Shown: positions 1 through 7,203 of the stretch, piece after piece
Layout: each line of letters starts with the position of its first letter
How positions within the stretch are numbered: the stretch's first letter is position 1
Source: CAZOKZ01 sp964580585
Lineage (GTDB): Bacteria; Sumerlaeota; Sumerlaeia; SLMS01; JAHLLQ01
Direction of reading: 5' to 3'
NCBI GenBank assembly: GCA_964580585.1
Contig: CAZOKZ010000069.1
Location: forward strand, 1-22,222
Length of the DNA: 22,222 nucleotides
The notes under the pieces: model-generated
The model's input: only the letters and a program-made list of their open reading frames with translations
The model's database searches: none
What the model was told of the DNA's origin: nothing
Position numbers and translations under genes: made by a program

Positions 1-54
1 CGTAATAACAACGGTTTAGGGCGGGGTCCGAAAAAGTTTACCGGACACTACTGA
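1..54 (+). other. Open frame entering from the left edge, likely upstream part of the toxin gene
   Basis: Frame 1 is open from the first base and reads RNNNGLGRGPKKFTGHY before a TGA at 52-54. Dropping one base at about position 52 joins it smoothly to the toxin frame, which continues DTFGNSDLSGLG. This suggests the segment belongs to the same longer toxin gene, split by a one-base frameshift that is either real or a sequencing error. It could instead be the end of an unrelated gene. Confidence 0.35.
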
Positions 55-175
55 TACTTTTGGTAATTCTGATCTAAGTGGGTTAGGTGCATTACCAGAG
101 CAGTTAGCGTTAGTAATACCAATTGGCGAAACATTACCAGGAATAGCAACGGTTATAGAAGTTGGTTCATTAACA

Positions 176-778
176 GTGAGTGGTGGAGTAATGATAGGTA
201 TTGCTTCTTCTGTTTTAGCCGAAGCAATCGCATTTCTCGTTCTTGGTCTTACAATAGGTCTCTCACTAATCGCCCTATTTTATTCCATAGTAACAGCAGT
301 TACTGCTGCGAATATAAAACGGGCCTTAACAGAGATGGCAAAAGCTTATGAGCTTTATGAATGTCACAAATTCGCTCTTGAGGCATATGAATATTTGAAG
401 AAAAAAAAGTACAAAGATCTAAAAATAATATATTTCATACCGAAAAAAGATCCGGCTACAGGCGATAACTTCCTTAATGAAAATATTACTCCGGAGCCTG
501 GATTTGGCATCTGGGGTAATGTAGCGAAGTACTCTCCATGGAGTGTGAGCTTAGCACTAAATGGATGTCATTATGGCGTTTATCATAAGGGAACAGTATT
601 TGATCTTAACGTTCCCTGGGGAGTTCCCTCTAAGGAGTGGAAAACTAAATATTGGGTTCGTGTTAACGGTACCCATAATATTATGAATCTCCAAATGGCC
701 GATGATGCAGGGTATGGCGAGCTTGGTACTTGGGACCTCGATACGTTCATTAGTTTTGCTTTCGGTAAGCCATCTTAA
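176..778 (+). CDS. C-terminal part of a polymorphic toxin with papain-fold toxin domain
   Basis: Residues about 5-45 from the GTG at 176 form a strongly hydrophobic membrane or pre-toxin segment. The C-terminal part resembles the papain fold toxin 2 family. A helix carries Cys63 (YECHKFALEAY), and the later motif NGCHYGVYHKGTVFDLN supplies His132 and Asp143/Asn145, followed by the PWGVPSKEW stretch typical of that family. Such domains are cysteine-protease-like effectors at the tips of RHS or other large secreted carriers used in competition between bacteria. No carrier repeats are visible. The frame is open back to a TAG at 17-19 without any start codon before 176, so the real gene probably began further left and is broken by a frameshift near 52. 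Base composition is clearly more AT-rich than the rest of the window, which fits horizontal transfer. The target protein cannot be told from sequence. Confidence 0.65.
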   Translation: MSGGVMIGIASSVLAEAIAFLVLGLTIGLSLIALFYSIVTAVTAANIKRALTEMAKAYELYECHKFALEAYEYLKKKKYKDLKIIYFIPKKDPATGDNFLNENITPEPGFGIWGNVAKYSPWSVSLALNGCHYGVYHKGTVFDLNVPWGVPSKEWKTKYWVRVNGTHNIMNLQMADDAGYGELGTWDLDTFISFAFGKPS

Positions 779-782
779 TTTC

Positions 783-788
783 AAGGAG
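783..788 (+). promoter_or_regulatory. Shine-Dalgarno AAGGAG deciding the immunity gene start
   Basis: AAGGAG lies 5 bases before the ATG at 794, so that ATG is preferred over the GTG at 788 (which overlaps the site) and the ATG at 800. Confidence 0.6.
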
Positions 789-793
789 TGCAA

Positions 794-1417
794 ATGAATA
801 TGGAAAAGGACTTGCTGTATGGATATTTTGAAGCCCATGGTGGGCTTTATGGCTACGGAGGATTTAGCTCTTACGAAAGTTATTTAGGCGGCCTTTTTTG
901 TGGTTTCAGGTTGTTGAAGGCATTTCGTAATGTAAATAAGTTAAACAATTACATTGAATATGTCAAAGTGAAATATGATTGTCATAAGGCGGACTGCATA
1001 ACATCTATTTACCTGAAAAATCAGGGCCTCAATGATATTGAAGCTTGGTCTCGTTCAAGAATAGATTATCAAGAATATTCGAGTACTAATCAGGTTGAGT
1101 TGTATGATGGCGAAAGCGAATATATCGATGCTACTGGAATAGTCTCCGATATTATTTCCCGGCCAGGCTTCTATATACGAGAACCACTGCTTTCTCACTT
1201 ATTGGCTTATTATGAAGGCATGTATATCGTTTTTCGTTTTTCTCCAAATGTGAGAAAAGTTGCCCCAGACTGGGAAGAATTTATGAATTTTATTATAACA
1301 AATTATCGTTGTTCTACAGAAATAACTTGGCACAAAAATATACGGAATCTTTGTTCTAATAATGAGATAGTAGGGTTCCATCGATTTTCCAATATCATAA
1401 AGGAATTTCTCGGGTAA
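794..1417 (+). CDS. Putative immunity protein for the papain-fold toxin
   Basis: This gene encodes about 207 residues and starts 15 bases after the toxin stop codon, with a good ribosome binding site. I do not recognise its family. It is soluble in appearance, rich in Tyr, Asn and Ile, has no signal peptide or membrane segment, and has four scattered Cys in its central and C-terminal parts. Its function is inferred from position only: polymorphic toxin tips are almost always followed directly by a cognate immunity gene of variable, often unclassified sequence. It shares the low GC of the toxin and ends just before a terminator, so toxin and immunity genes look like one transferred cassette. 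Confidence 0.6.
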   Translation: MNMEKDLLYGYFEAHGGLYGYGGFSSYESYLGGLFCGFRLLKAFRNVNKLNNYIEYVKVKYDCHKADCITSIYLKNQGLNDIEAWSRSRIDYQEYSSTNQVELYDGESEYIDATGIVSDIISRPGFYIREPLLSHLLAYYEGMYIVFRFSPNVRKVAPDWEEFMNFIITNYRCSTEITWHKNIRNLCSNNEIVGFHRFSNIIKEFLG

Positions 1418-1448
1418 AAGGAAGACATCCATGATAAGGTAATGTCAA

Positions 1449-1489
1449 GGGATGGACGGAGTCATCCCACCGGCTTTTTTGTTTTTTTC
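1449..1489 (+). terminator. Rho-independent terminator after the toxin/immunity cassette
   Basis: GGGATG (1449-1454) pairs with CATCCC (1463-1468) around an 8-base loop. A T-rich run follows at 1475-1488, interrupted by a single G. The loop carries the GGACGGAGTC core that recurs in the hairpins at 1589 and 7132. Confidence 0.6.
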
Positions 1490-1588
1490 CCTACAAGTCG
1501 CTTTTCAAAGCCGTTCGTTTTTCCGTGACCGTTATTTCCATACTTCACTGACGAATTCTCATCAGACAAATAACGCTTAATATAATTC

Positions 1589-1617
1589 GGGGACGGAGCC
1601 CTTTTCACTCCGTCCCC
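1589..1617. repeat. REP-like hairpin, GGGGACGGAG type, copy 1
   Basis: GGGGACGGAG (1589-1598) and CTCCGTCCCC (1608-1617) form a perfect 10-bp stem with a 9-base loop. The same arms recur at 7132-7169 with a different loop, so this is a dispersed palindromic element rather than a chance hairpin. It is followed by ATTTTCATTT and could also weakly end transcription. Confidence 0.6.
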
Positions 1618-1650
1618 ATTTTCATTTAACCAGTTACCGTACTATTTGTC

Positions 1651-1890
1651 TCACGCGATGGTTTGCGTCAGCATTGTTTCGAGCGCGTTGCCGGGGATGG
1701 CTTGCGGGCTGACGATCAGCACGCGGCAGCCAAACCGGGCTCCGTTGGGAATCGTAAACCGCGCGCCGGAAAAAGAATAAGGGCTGGACGCGCTCATGAG
1801 CCCCGAAAACGAACCGGCTCCCGCGCCGCGCACACCGCGATAATCGCTCGGTTGCGGATGACGTGAAAAGCATTCACCACGAAGGCACAA
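1651..1890 (-). pseudogene. Possible coding remnant of unknown origin
   Basis: A 79-codon - strand frame reads like real protein in its second half (for example ARFGCRVLIVSPQAIPGNAL). It has no convincing start or ribosome site, is short, and no family is recognised. It lies in a region that otherwise looks like decayed sequence. Confidence 0.2.
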
Positions 1891-1910
1891 AGACGCGAAG
1901 TATCACGAAG
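1873..1910. repeat. Short degenerate CACGAAGG-type repeat
   Basis: Four imperfect units of 7 to 10 bases (CACGAAGG, CACAAAGA, CGCGAAG, TATCACGAAG) follow one another. Similar runs are, as I recall, common between genes in environmental bacterial genomes. It gives the repetitive HHEGTKTR-like reading in a + strand frame that should not be taken for a protein. Confidence 0.35.
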
Positions 1911-1982
1911 AAAAGATGTCGAGGATTACGACCCGCGCGGGCTGTTGGTTCGATTGCAGGCTGCGGTGCGGGGGCGTGGGTT

Positions 1983-2045
1983 ACCGACTTCGTCGCCAAA
2001 GACCTCGACGCCCTCCTTATCGAGCGCCTGGATCAAGCACTCACT
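1983..2045 (-). pseudogene. Possible remnant of an acetolactate synthase-type N-terminus
   Basis: A - strand frame reads SECLIQALDKEGVEVFGDEVG. This resembles the conserved N-terminal start of thiamine-diphosphate enzymes such as acetolactate synthase large subunit, where a similar stretch leads into VFGxPG. The match stops after FG and no other part of such an enzyme is seen, so at best it is a fragment. Confidence 0.25.
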
Positions 2046-2128
2046 TGGGCAATCGGCAGAAAACAAGCCAATAAACAAACATGCTCTATTCGGCAGGATA
2101 TTTAGAGAAGGACTCTAGAGAGAAAATA

Positions 2129-5100
2129 CTATCGAGAACCTGCGTTGATATTCGCGATTAATTTTCTCAGATCAGCCACGTCGATTTGACCATCGAGGTT
2201 GATATCCAATTTCCCCACGACCATGGATTCGGTCGAAATCCGACCGAGTATGGCGTCCATGATTGCCGCGCGTGCCGTCGCGTCGTTGACACTGGGTGTG
2301 ACCTGGACGCTCGCCGAAGCGCTCTCTCCAAAAGCAACACCATCGTGTTGCAACACCCAGGATGTCGTGTATGACCCAGGTATTGTCGGTGCTGTCGCTT
2401 CGATTTGTATCACGCCGGATGTTCCGCGTTCGATTGGATTGAGCTGACTCAATCTCACCGTTTGCAAACGCGTCAGCGCATCGGTGCCTTCCGTTGCCAA
2501 TAGACCATATCCCGTGTCGAAGGACCAGCGGTCAGAAGATTCGTTCTCCACATGCACCTGCAAGGTAATCGACGCTCCCGCCCCGACGGTGGTGGGAGCT
2601 TCAATGGAGGTTACGCGTCCCCCCGTGCGGAGACGTTCAAAATGGTAAATGGGCGGGTTGGGATCGGGTGTGCCATCGCTTGCAAACAATGTAAGTTGCA
2701 AATCATAAACATACGGTCCGTTTTCCAGCCAGTTCCAAGAAACGTCCGTGACCCAAAATTGAATCTGGCTATCAAAACGAGTAAAACTGTATTCGCCCAA
2801 ATTTGTCCAACCGATAGTACCGGTTTCGCGATAATCGACGCGCACTTTTTGTGGCCTCTCCGAGGTACCGGCTCCCGCAATCGTCATCGAATACGGATTG
2901 GCGTCCAACCATACACTGTCGTGGCCAACAATATAAGCATAGGGAGTCGAAGCATAATATATCCCAACGGTGAACGTCACGCCATTCGACGCTCCCCAGC
3001 GATCTGTCGCGATCAGTTGGATGGTCGATTGCGATTCATGCGGTGCATCGATCAAGTAACTCACATGGAGAAGCCCGTTCGCTTCGTCCAGCACGACGTC
3101 GAGATCCTCAGTGTTTTTGACGGCAAAATGAATCGGGTCTCCCTCGTTATCCGTCGCCGCAAAGGGAATTTCCAAGACGCTTGGAAACCACACCGTCACA
3201 TTTGTATTCCCCGTCGGGTTTGTAAATTCCGGAGGCGTGTTTCGACGCATCAGTCGAAGCTCTAAATCCCACCCCAAGGGATTGCTGCCACCATTGCTCG
3301 TCAAACTCGTGGCGGTGTCTTCGAGCGTAGCTTCGAAAGCCAACGGTTCGGCGAGCAAATCGTCTGGCACCGGCCAATCGACTTCGTAAATGCCCGCCTG
3401 GGTTCCCGGTGCAAGGTTCAAGGTTTCCAGCAAGTCGCCCGTTTGCGCATGATGAATCGCAATGCTGCCCGACAGGCCTGTTCTACTGCATAATTCACTC
3501 ACCACAAGATGCAGGTCTCCGTCCCAGGCAATCAAGTCCCCAGCATCGGCGGAAGGGTCGCTCGCCACATCGATAACCGATGGCGGTGTTGGTTGCGATG
3601 TTACTTCCAGTGTAAGCGGAACTTCGAGCACAGGAAGGTCGGGATCGTTGGTGTTAAAGGTCAGATTTGTCGCGAAGGTTCCTTCTGTAGCAGTGTTGCA
3701 ATCGAAGAGGAAGCGCGTCGAACCTCCACTATTGATGGAACGCGCGATGGGTTGGCGAGCAGTAATCCATGCAGGCAAAAGATCGCTTTGCAACGTTGCT
3801 TCCAACGTCCACATGCCGGTGTTGCGAAGCGTAACAGGCAACGCGCAGGGTGCGCCTACGGACACTTTGGCTTTATGCCAGACAGGAATCGCCTCTGCAT
3901 GGGATGTCATGTTGTACCCATTCAGTGGATAAGGTCCGCTTTCTGCGCGTGCCGACCGTGTGCCATCGGAGACAAGAACGCGGAGAAGCACCCCAGGCAC
4001 CGACGGCAAATCGTTGCAGGTAAGCAGGTATTCGTTTTGACCGCGCTCGATCCGCAACCATGTTCCCATTGGCTGCCAGGAAGCTCCTCCGTCAAAACTC
4101 ATTTTAACCCAGGCGTATAATTGCTCGTTTGCATCTTCATCGTTCGCCTGAAAAACAATAGGCATGTTTGATTGCAGCACTGTCCCACCCGTTGGCGAGT
4201 CTATGGTCACCGTCGGTGCATGGGGAGAAAAATTGATCGTTTTAATCGTCGTGATCTGACCGTTCAAATTGATAGTCTTGAACGTTACCGAATTAACAGT
4301 TGGATCGTAGGGGAATTTAAAAAGCGGCGCTGCCGCCAGATTACCGTCCCCCTCCGGATCTGGCTCGCCAATCCATTGCGTGAATTCCAGGACCTGGGCC
4401 GATTGCCCATTGGATAATTCCGCCATGATCGCTCGTCCACTGGGCGTCGCAGGCTCCTGCGGCATGCTGACAAGGTCGGTATCAATAAATATTGGCCATG
4501 CTTCTCTCAGCGTGTAATTGAAATTCGTCCACACTTGTTTGCCCATGATCGTTCCGCTCACGAGCATCACGTCTTGCGGGTCCGTTTTTGGAGCCACGGT
4601 TTTTGATTTTGTGTCTTCCGAAGATTTACCATAATCGATACCCATCGTGGCTTCGTCTAACAAAGTAATGTAATCATCGTGGGTCATCCACGGATTAGGC
4701 GCGTGATCGTACATCATCGTTTGGAACGGAGGTTTCAAGACCCCGGGCGAATTGTAAACGCGCGTCATGGTGCGAGGATCGTAGCCATTCCCACTGGCGC
4801 CACAATCGTTCGCCCCCGTTTCATAATCATAATTATCCAGTTTGCCCAAGGTGTGCATGTACTCGTGCAGCAGATAGTTTTTTCGTATTGCGACACCATC
4901 AAGCAGGATCACATCGCGAAAACGTGGTTCGGAATAACCATCGGCACCGAAAACGCCGGGGCCTGTGATGCCAACGATCAGGTCGGGACGACCTGGCATC
5001 GTGTCCAGATGGTGCTGAAGATCGACAAAATAAGAAAGCTTGCGAAATGGACCGAAAGTAAACCACGGTTCGGTTGCTTGAATGTCTGGACCAATTGTAA

Positions 5101-6847
5101 AAATAACCGTTCCCGGATAAATGAGGCGAAAGAAGTCATTCAATGCCGCCATTCCCGATGCCGAGGTATATGTTCCCCGCACCCCTTTACCTCCGATCGT
5201 GGTCACCCCTGATGTTTCAAATCCAACATAGTGAATATGTAACGGACGGTCGAGAGCGGGCACTCTTTCCTCCCGAATCGGAACCGAAGCGCTCGAATAC
5301 ATGAGGGGAAGATCATCGCCGCGTTCATTTGTCCACACCACTTCATGTCGATAAGTTTTCAGACTGCTTTCCGGCATAACCGGATATTTAAAACGATTAA
5401 TTTCGTCCGATGCGATTTCCTGGGGCGTGAGCTTCGATTCGCACTTTGCCTTCAAGCCAGTGATTTCTGCGGCCAGCACTTCGTTTTCATACACATGAAG
5501 GGTGAAGTCCTCAAACGTGTCTCCTGAATTGAGATAATTGACAGCCGAATCGCTGATTCGAAATTCGGCAACATACACTGCGGGTGTTTGAGCATGAACT
5601 TGACTGGGAAGAATATCATCGACAATTTGGGTAATAGAGTTATCGGGCAAAAATCGCGGCGGAACTTTTATTGAAACCGTTTTGGTATTCGATCCACCGC
5701 CATTGATTTCAACTTCCAGCACACCACTTCCGTTGGTGGTTCCACCCGTGGTGGCTCCTCCCTGTAACTGAATTTGAACGCCGCCCACGGGACGGTCTTT
5801 GGGGTCTTTCGTTTCGATCGTCAACGTGCCTTTGAACGAACGCATGTCATCGACCTGAACGGCATTGGTGGCATAACCGACCTGAAAACCATCGGCGGTA
5901 AGTGCTGCATAAGGAGCCGGAACCCACAAGGTCGCGTTCGTGTCGATCACTTCCCCACCACTGCCAACATTCACCAACGCATCACCCGTCTCATCGGTTT
6001 CAAACCAGGGAGAAAAGTAAAAGGTTACGGTCTCGGTAAAGGAAAGTTCCACCGTGTACATCGCCCGGACCTGCACCCCTTCGGAAGGAATGTATTCAGA
6101 AGAATTGAAAGGATTGACCGATTCCGCATGCACCCGAAATGTCAAATTCATGAAGTCGGGCGAGGTGCAAATAAGACTGAGTTGGTTTTCCAACGTGTGA
6201 TCGAATGCTGCTAAGAAATACTGCGGGTCTTCGTCGTCGTCAAAACGGTATTGAATGAAAACTTTGGGGTGGCCAATTTTCAAGAAATTCTGAAGAAATA
6301 CAAAGCCACTCCGATCTCCTTCGGCTCGAAACTCCGTATGAATATTACTGCCGCATTCGGCGACATCCGCTTCGCTTTCCACTCCAAACGAGGAAAACGT
6401 CCCCCCGCTGGTGATTTGCGAGAACGTAACGGCAACATCCGGAGGCAGGTCGGAGGGATAGTTGTGCTGAATGGTGAGATGCGCTTGATCGTGAGCGGCA
6501 AAAAAATTTCCACCATTCGTCAGCAACGGCGCATTCGAACACGAGGCAACCAACCCCACCGTTATCGGATCGCCCGAAGTACTGAACGTTCCGTTCTTAT
6601 TGGTTTCCATCCGAGTAACACTCGTCCAACCTGGCTGAAGACCCACTTGTTCCTGCGCCAAGAGCGCAGTGGTCATAATCAGCCAGGCAAACATGGCGAT
6701 AAAACGACAAATAGCCGATTGCTGCAAACCTAAGCGAAGCAAACGGACATAAACGAACAGCTTATGGCTGTTGAAAAAAATTTCGTTTGAATGGAATCCC
6801 GAAGAATTCCGTACGACTGCGTCCCTCACGCTCTGACTCTTCCCCAA
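2129..6847 (-). CDS. Large secreted metzincin-like metalloprotease with Ig-like modules and dockerin end
   Basis: This gene encodes 1572 residues from the TTG at 6847. A Sec signal peptide around residues 48-64 (hydrophobic core ending LLAQEQ) lies oddly far in, so the true start is probably one of the later TTG or GTG-like codons nearer 6740-6790. Recognisable parts are: a prealbumin- or SpaA-like fold at about 336-396; a zinc peptidase region at about 540-730 with HEYMHTLGKLD (His661, Glu662, His665, Asp671) and a possible Met-turn at Met711/712; an Ig-like domain from about 872; a Hydin/ASPM-like domain near 995-1082; a cadherin-like domain near 1209-1296; an NBR1-type Ig-like domain at 1409-1519; and one EF-hand loop of dockerin type, DINLDGQIDVADL, at 1548-1560. 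The HExxHxxGxxD form with Asp as third ligand recalls snapalysin or M6-like peptidases. It should act outside the cell or on its surface. The gene stands alone between two hairpin repeats. Confidence 0.75.
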   Translation of the reverse strand: MGKSQSVRDAVVRNSSGFHSNEIFFNSHKLFVYVRLLRLGLQQSAICRFIAMFAWLIMTTALLAQEQVGLQPGWTSVTRMETNKNGTFSTSGDPITVGLVASCSNAPLLTNGGNFFAAHDQAHLTIQHNYPSDLPPDVAVTFSQITSGGTFSSFGVESEADVAECGSNIHTEFRAEGDRSGFVFLQNFLKIGHPKVFIQYRFDDDEDPQYFLAAFDHTLENQLSLICTSPDFMNLTFRVHAESVNPFNSSEYIPSEGVQVRAMYTVELSFTETVTFYFSPWFETDETGDALVNVGSGGEVIDTNATLWVPAPYAALTADGFQVGYATNAVQVDDMRSFKGTLTIETKDPKDRPVGGVQIQLQGGATTGGTTNGSGVLEVEINGGGSNTKTVSIKVPPRFLPDNSITQIVDDILPSQVHAQTPAVYVAEFRISDSAVNYLNSGDTFEDFTLHVYENEVLAAEITGLKAKCESKLTPQEIASDEINRFKYPVMPESSLKTYRHEVVWTNERGDDLPLMYSSASVPIREERVPALDRPLHIHYVGFETSGVTTIGGKGVRGTYTSASGMAALNDFFRLIYPGTVIFTIGPDIQATEPWFTFGPFRKLSYFVDLQHHLDTMPGRPDLIVGITGPGVFGADGYSEPRFRDVILLDGVAIRKNYLLHEYMHTLGKLDNYDYETGANDCGASGNGYDPRTMTRVYNSPGVLKPPFQTMMYDHAPNPWMTHDDYITLLDEATMGIDYGKSSEDTKSKTVAPKTDPQDVMLVSGTIMGKQVWTNFNYTLREAWPIFIDTDLVSMPQEPATPSGRAIMAELSNGQSAQVLEFTQWIGEPDPEGDGNLAAAPLFKFPYDPTVNSVTFKTINLNGQITTIKTINFSPHAPTVTIDSPTGGTVLQSNMPIVFQANDEDANEQLYAWVKMSFDGGASWQPMGTWLRIERGQNEYLLTCNDLPSVPGVLLRVLVSDGTRSARAESGPYPLNGYNMTSHAEAIPVWHKAKVSVGAPCALPVTLRNTGMWTLEATLQSDLLPAWITARQPIARSINSGGSTRFLFDCNTATEGTFATNLTFNTNDPDLPVLEVPLTLEVTSQPTPPSVIDVASDPSADAGDLIAWDGDLHLVVSELCSRTGLSGSIAIHHAQTGDLLETLNLAPGTQAGIYEVDWPVPDDLLAEPLAFEATLEDTATSLTSNGGSNPLGWDLELRLMRRNTPPEFTNPTGNTNVTVWFPSVLEIPFAATDNEGDPIHFAVKNTEDLDVVLDEANGLLHVSYLIDAPHESQSTIQLIATDRWGASNGVTFTVGIYYASTPYAYIVGHDSVWLDANPYSMTIAGAGTSERPQKVRVDYRETGTIGWTNLGEYSFTRFDSQIQFWVTDVSWNWLENGPYVYDLQLTLFASDGTPDPNPPIYHFERLRTGGRVTSIEAPTTVGAGASITLQVHVENESSDRWSFDTGYGLLATEGTDALTRLQTVRLSQLNPIERGTSGVIQIEATAPTIPGSYTTSWVLQHDGVAFGESASASVQVTPSVNDATARAAIMDAILGRISTESMVVGKLDINLDGQIDVADLRKLIANINAGSR

Positions 6848-6874
6848 TTTCGGATGAAATCGGTTTGTAAAAGA

Positions 6875-6915
6875 GCGGTAATACGAAAGACCATTCGTAT
6901 TCGTCGAATTACCGC
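6875..6915. promoter_or_regulatory. Nested hairpin upstream of the secreted protein gene
   Basis: An outer stem GCGGTA (6875-6880) pairs with TACCGC (6910-6915). An inner stem ATACGAA (6881-6887) pairs with TTCGTAT (6894-6900) around a 6-base loop, leaving a 9-base bulge. On the - strand the structure is followed by TCTTTT, so it may be a weak terminator of nuo read-through or a 5' leader structure of the downstream gene. Confidence 0.4.
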
Positions 6916-7131
6916 AATCGGGGGAAGATATCGAAGTGCTGTTGAATTGTTGCTCAACACATTCAATTTATTCTGGCATATTTCAAGGCGTAGAGCAAGG
7001 CAAAGCCGAATAGAGTTCGGAAGTTCGTCCTAAAAAATTTATCGTACAAACTCGCTCCATTTCTCTTCAACGCACTGTATTGATAAATAATCAATATTGG
7101 AATTTGTTACTCTTATAGAAGCGACACAATC

Positions 7132-7169
7132 GACTCCGTCCCCGATATCGAACTATTGGGGACGGAGTC
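7132..7169. repeat. REP-like hairpin, GGGGACGGAG type, copy 2
   Basis: GACTCCGTCCCC (7132-7143) and GGGGACGGAGTC (7158-7169) form a perfect 12-bp inverted repeat with a 14-base loop containing GATATC. Arms match the hairpin at 1589-1617. On the - strand there is no T-run after it, so it is not a normal intrinsic terminator for nuo. Confidence 0.65.
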
Positions 7170-7203
7170 AAAAACAAATGTAAATACGGGGCTGTCGAGA
7201 TAC

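Larger units (their letters stand above)
1418..2128. other. Gene-poor stretch between cassette and secreted protein
   Basis: About 700 bases without an intact gene. It holds the terminator at 1449, the hairpin at 1589-1617, a GC-rich part (about 1640-2040) that looks like gene debris on the - strand, and a short degenerate repeat at 1873-1910. The base composition changes abruptly from AT-rich to GC-rich near 1640. Confidence 0.6.
6848..7203. other. Intergenic stretch between nuoN and the secreted protein gene
   Basis: About 355 AT-rich bases with no gene. It holds a nested hairpin at 6875-6915, a short 6-bp palindrome at 7079-7095 (ATTGAT/ATCAAT), and the REP-like hairpin at 7132-7169. A promoter for the secreted protein must lie here unless it is read from nuo, but I see no convincing -35/-10 pair. 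Confidence 0.5.

Noticed and set aside
1863..2105. 80-codon + strand frame starting HHEGTKTR
   Set aside because: The start reads through a short DNA repeat, there is no ribosome site, and the rest has no family signal.
2552..3265. 237-codon open frame on the + strand
   Set aside because: It is antisense to the secreted protein gene, has no domain signal and no ribosome site.
7079..7095. ATTGAT/ATCAAT palindrome as an operator
   Set aside because: Six AT-rich bases per arm in an AT-rich intergenic stretch can easily arise by chance, and no second copy was seen.
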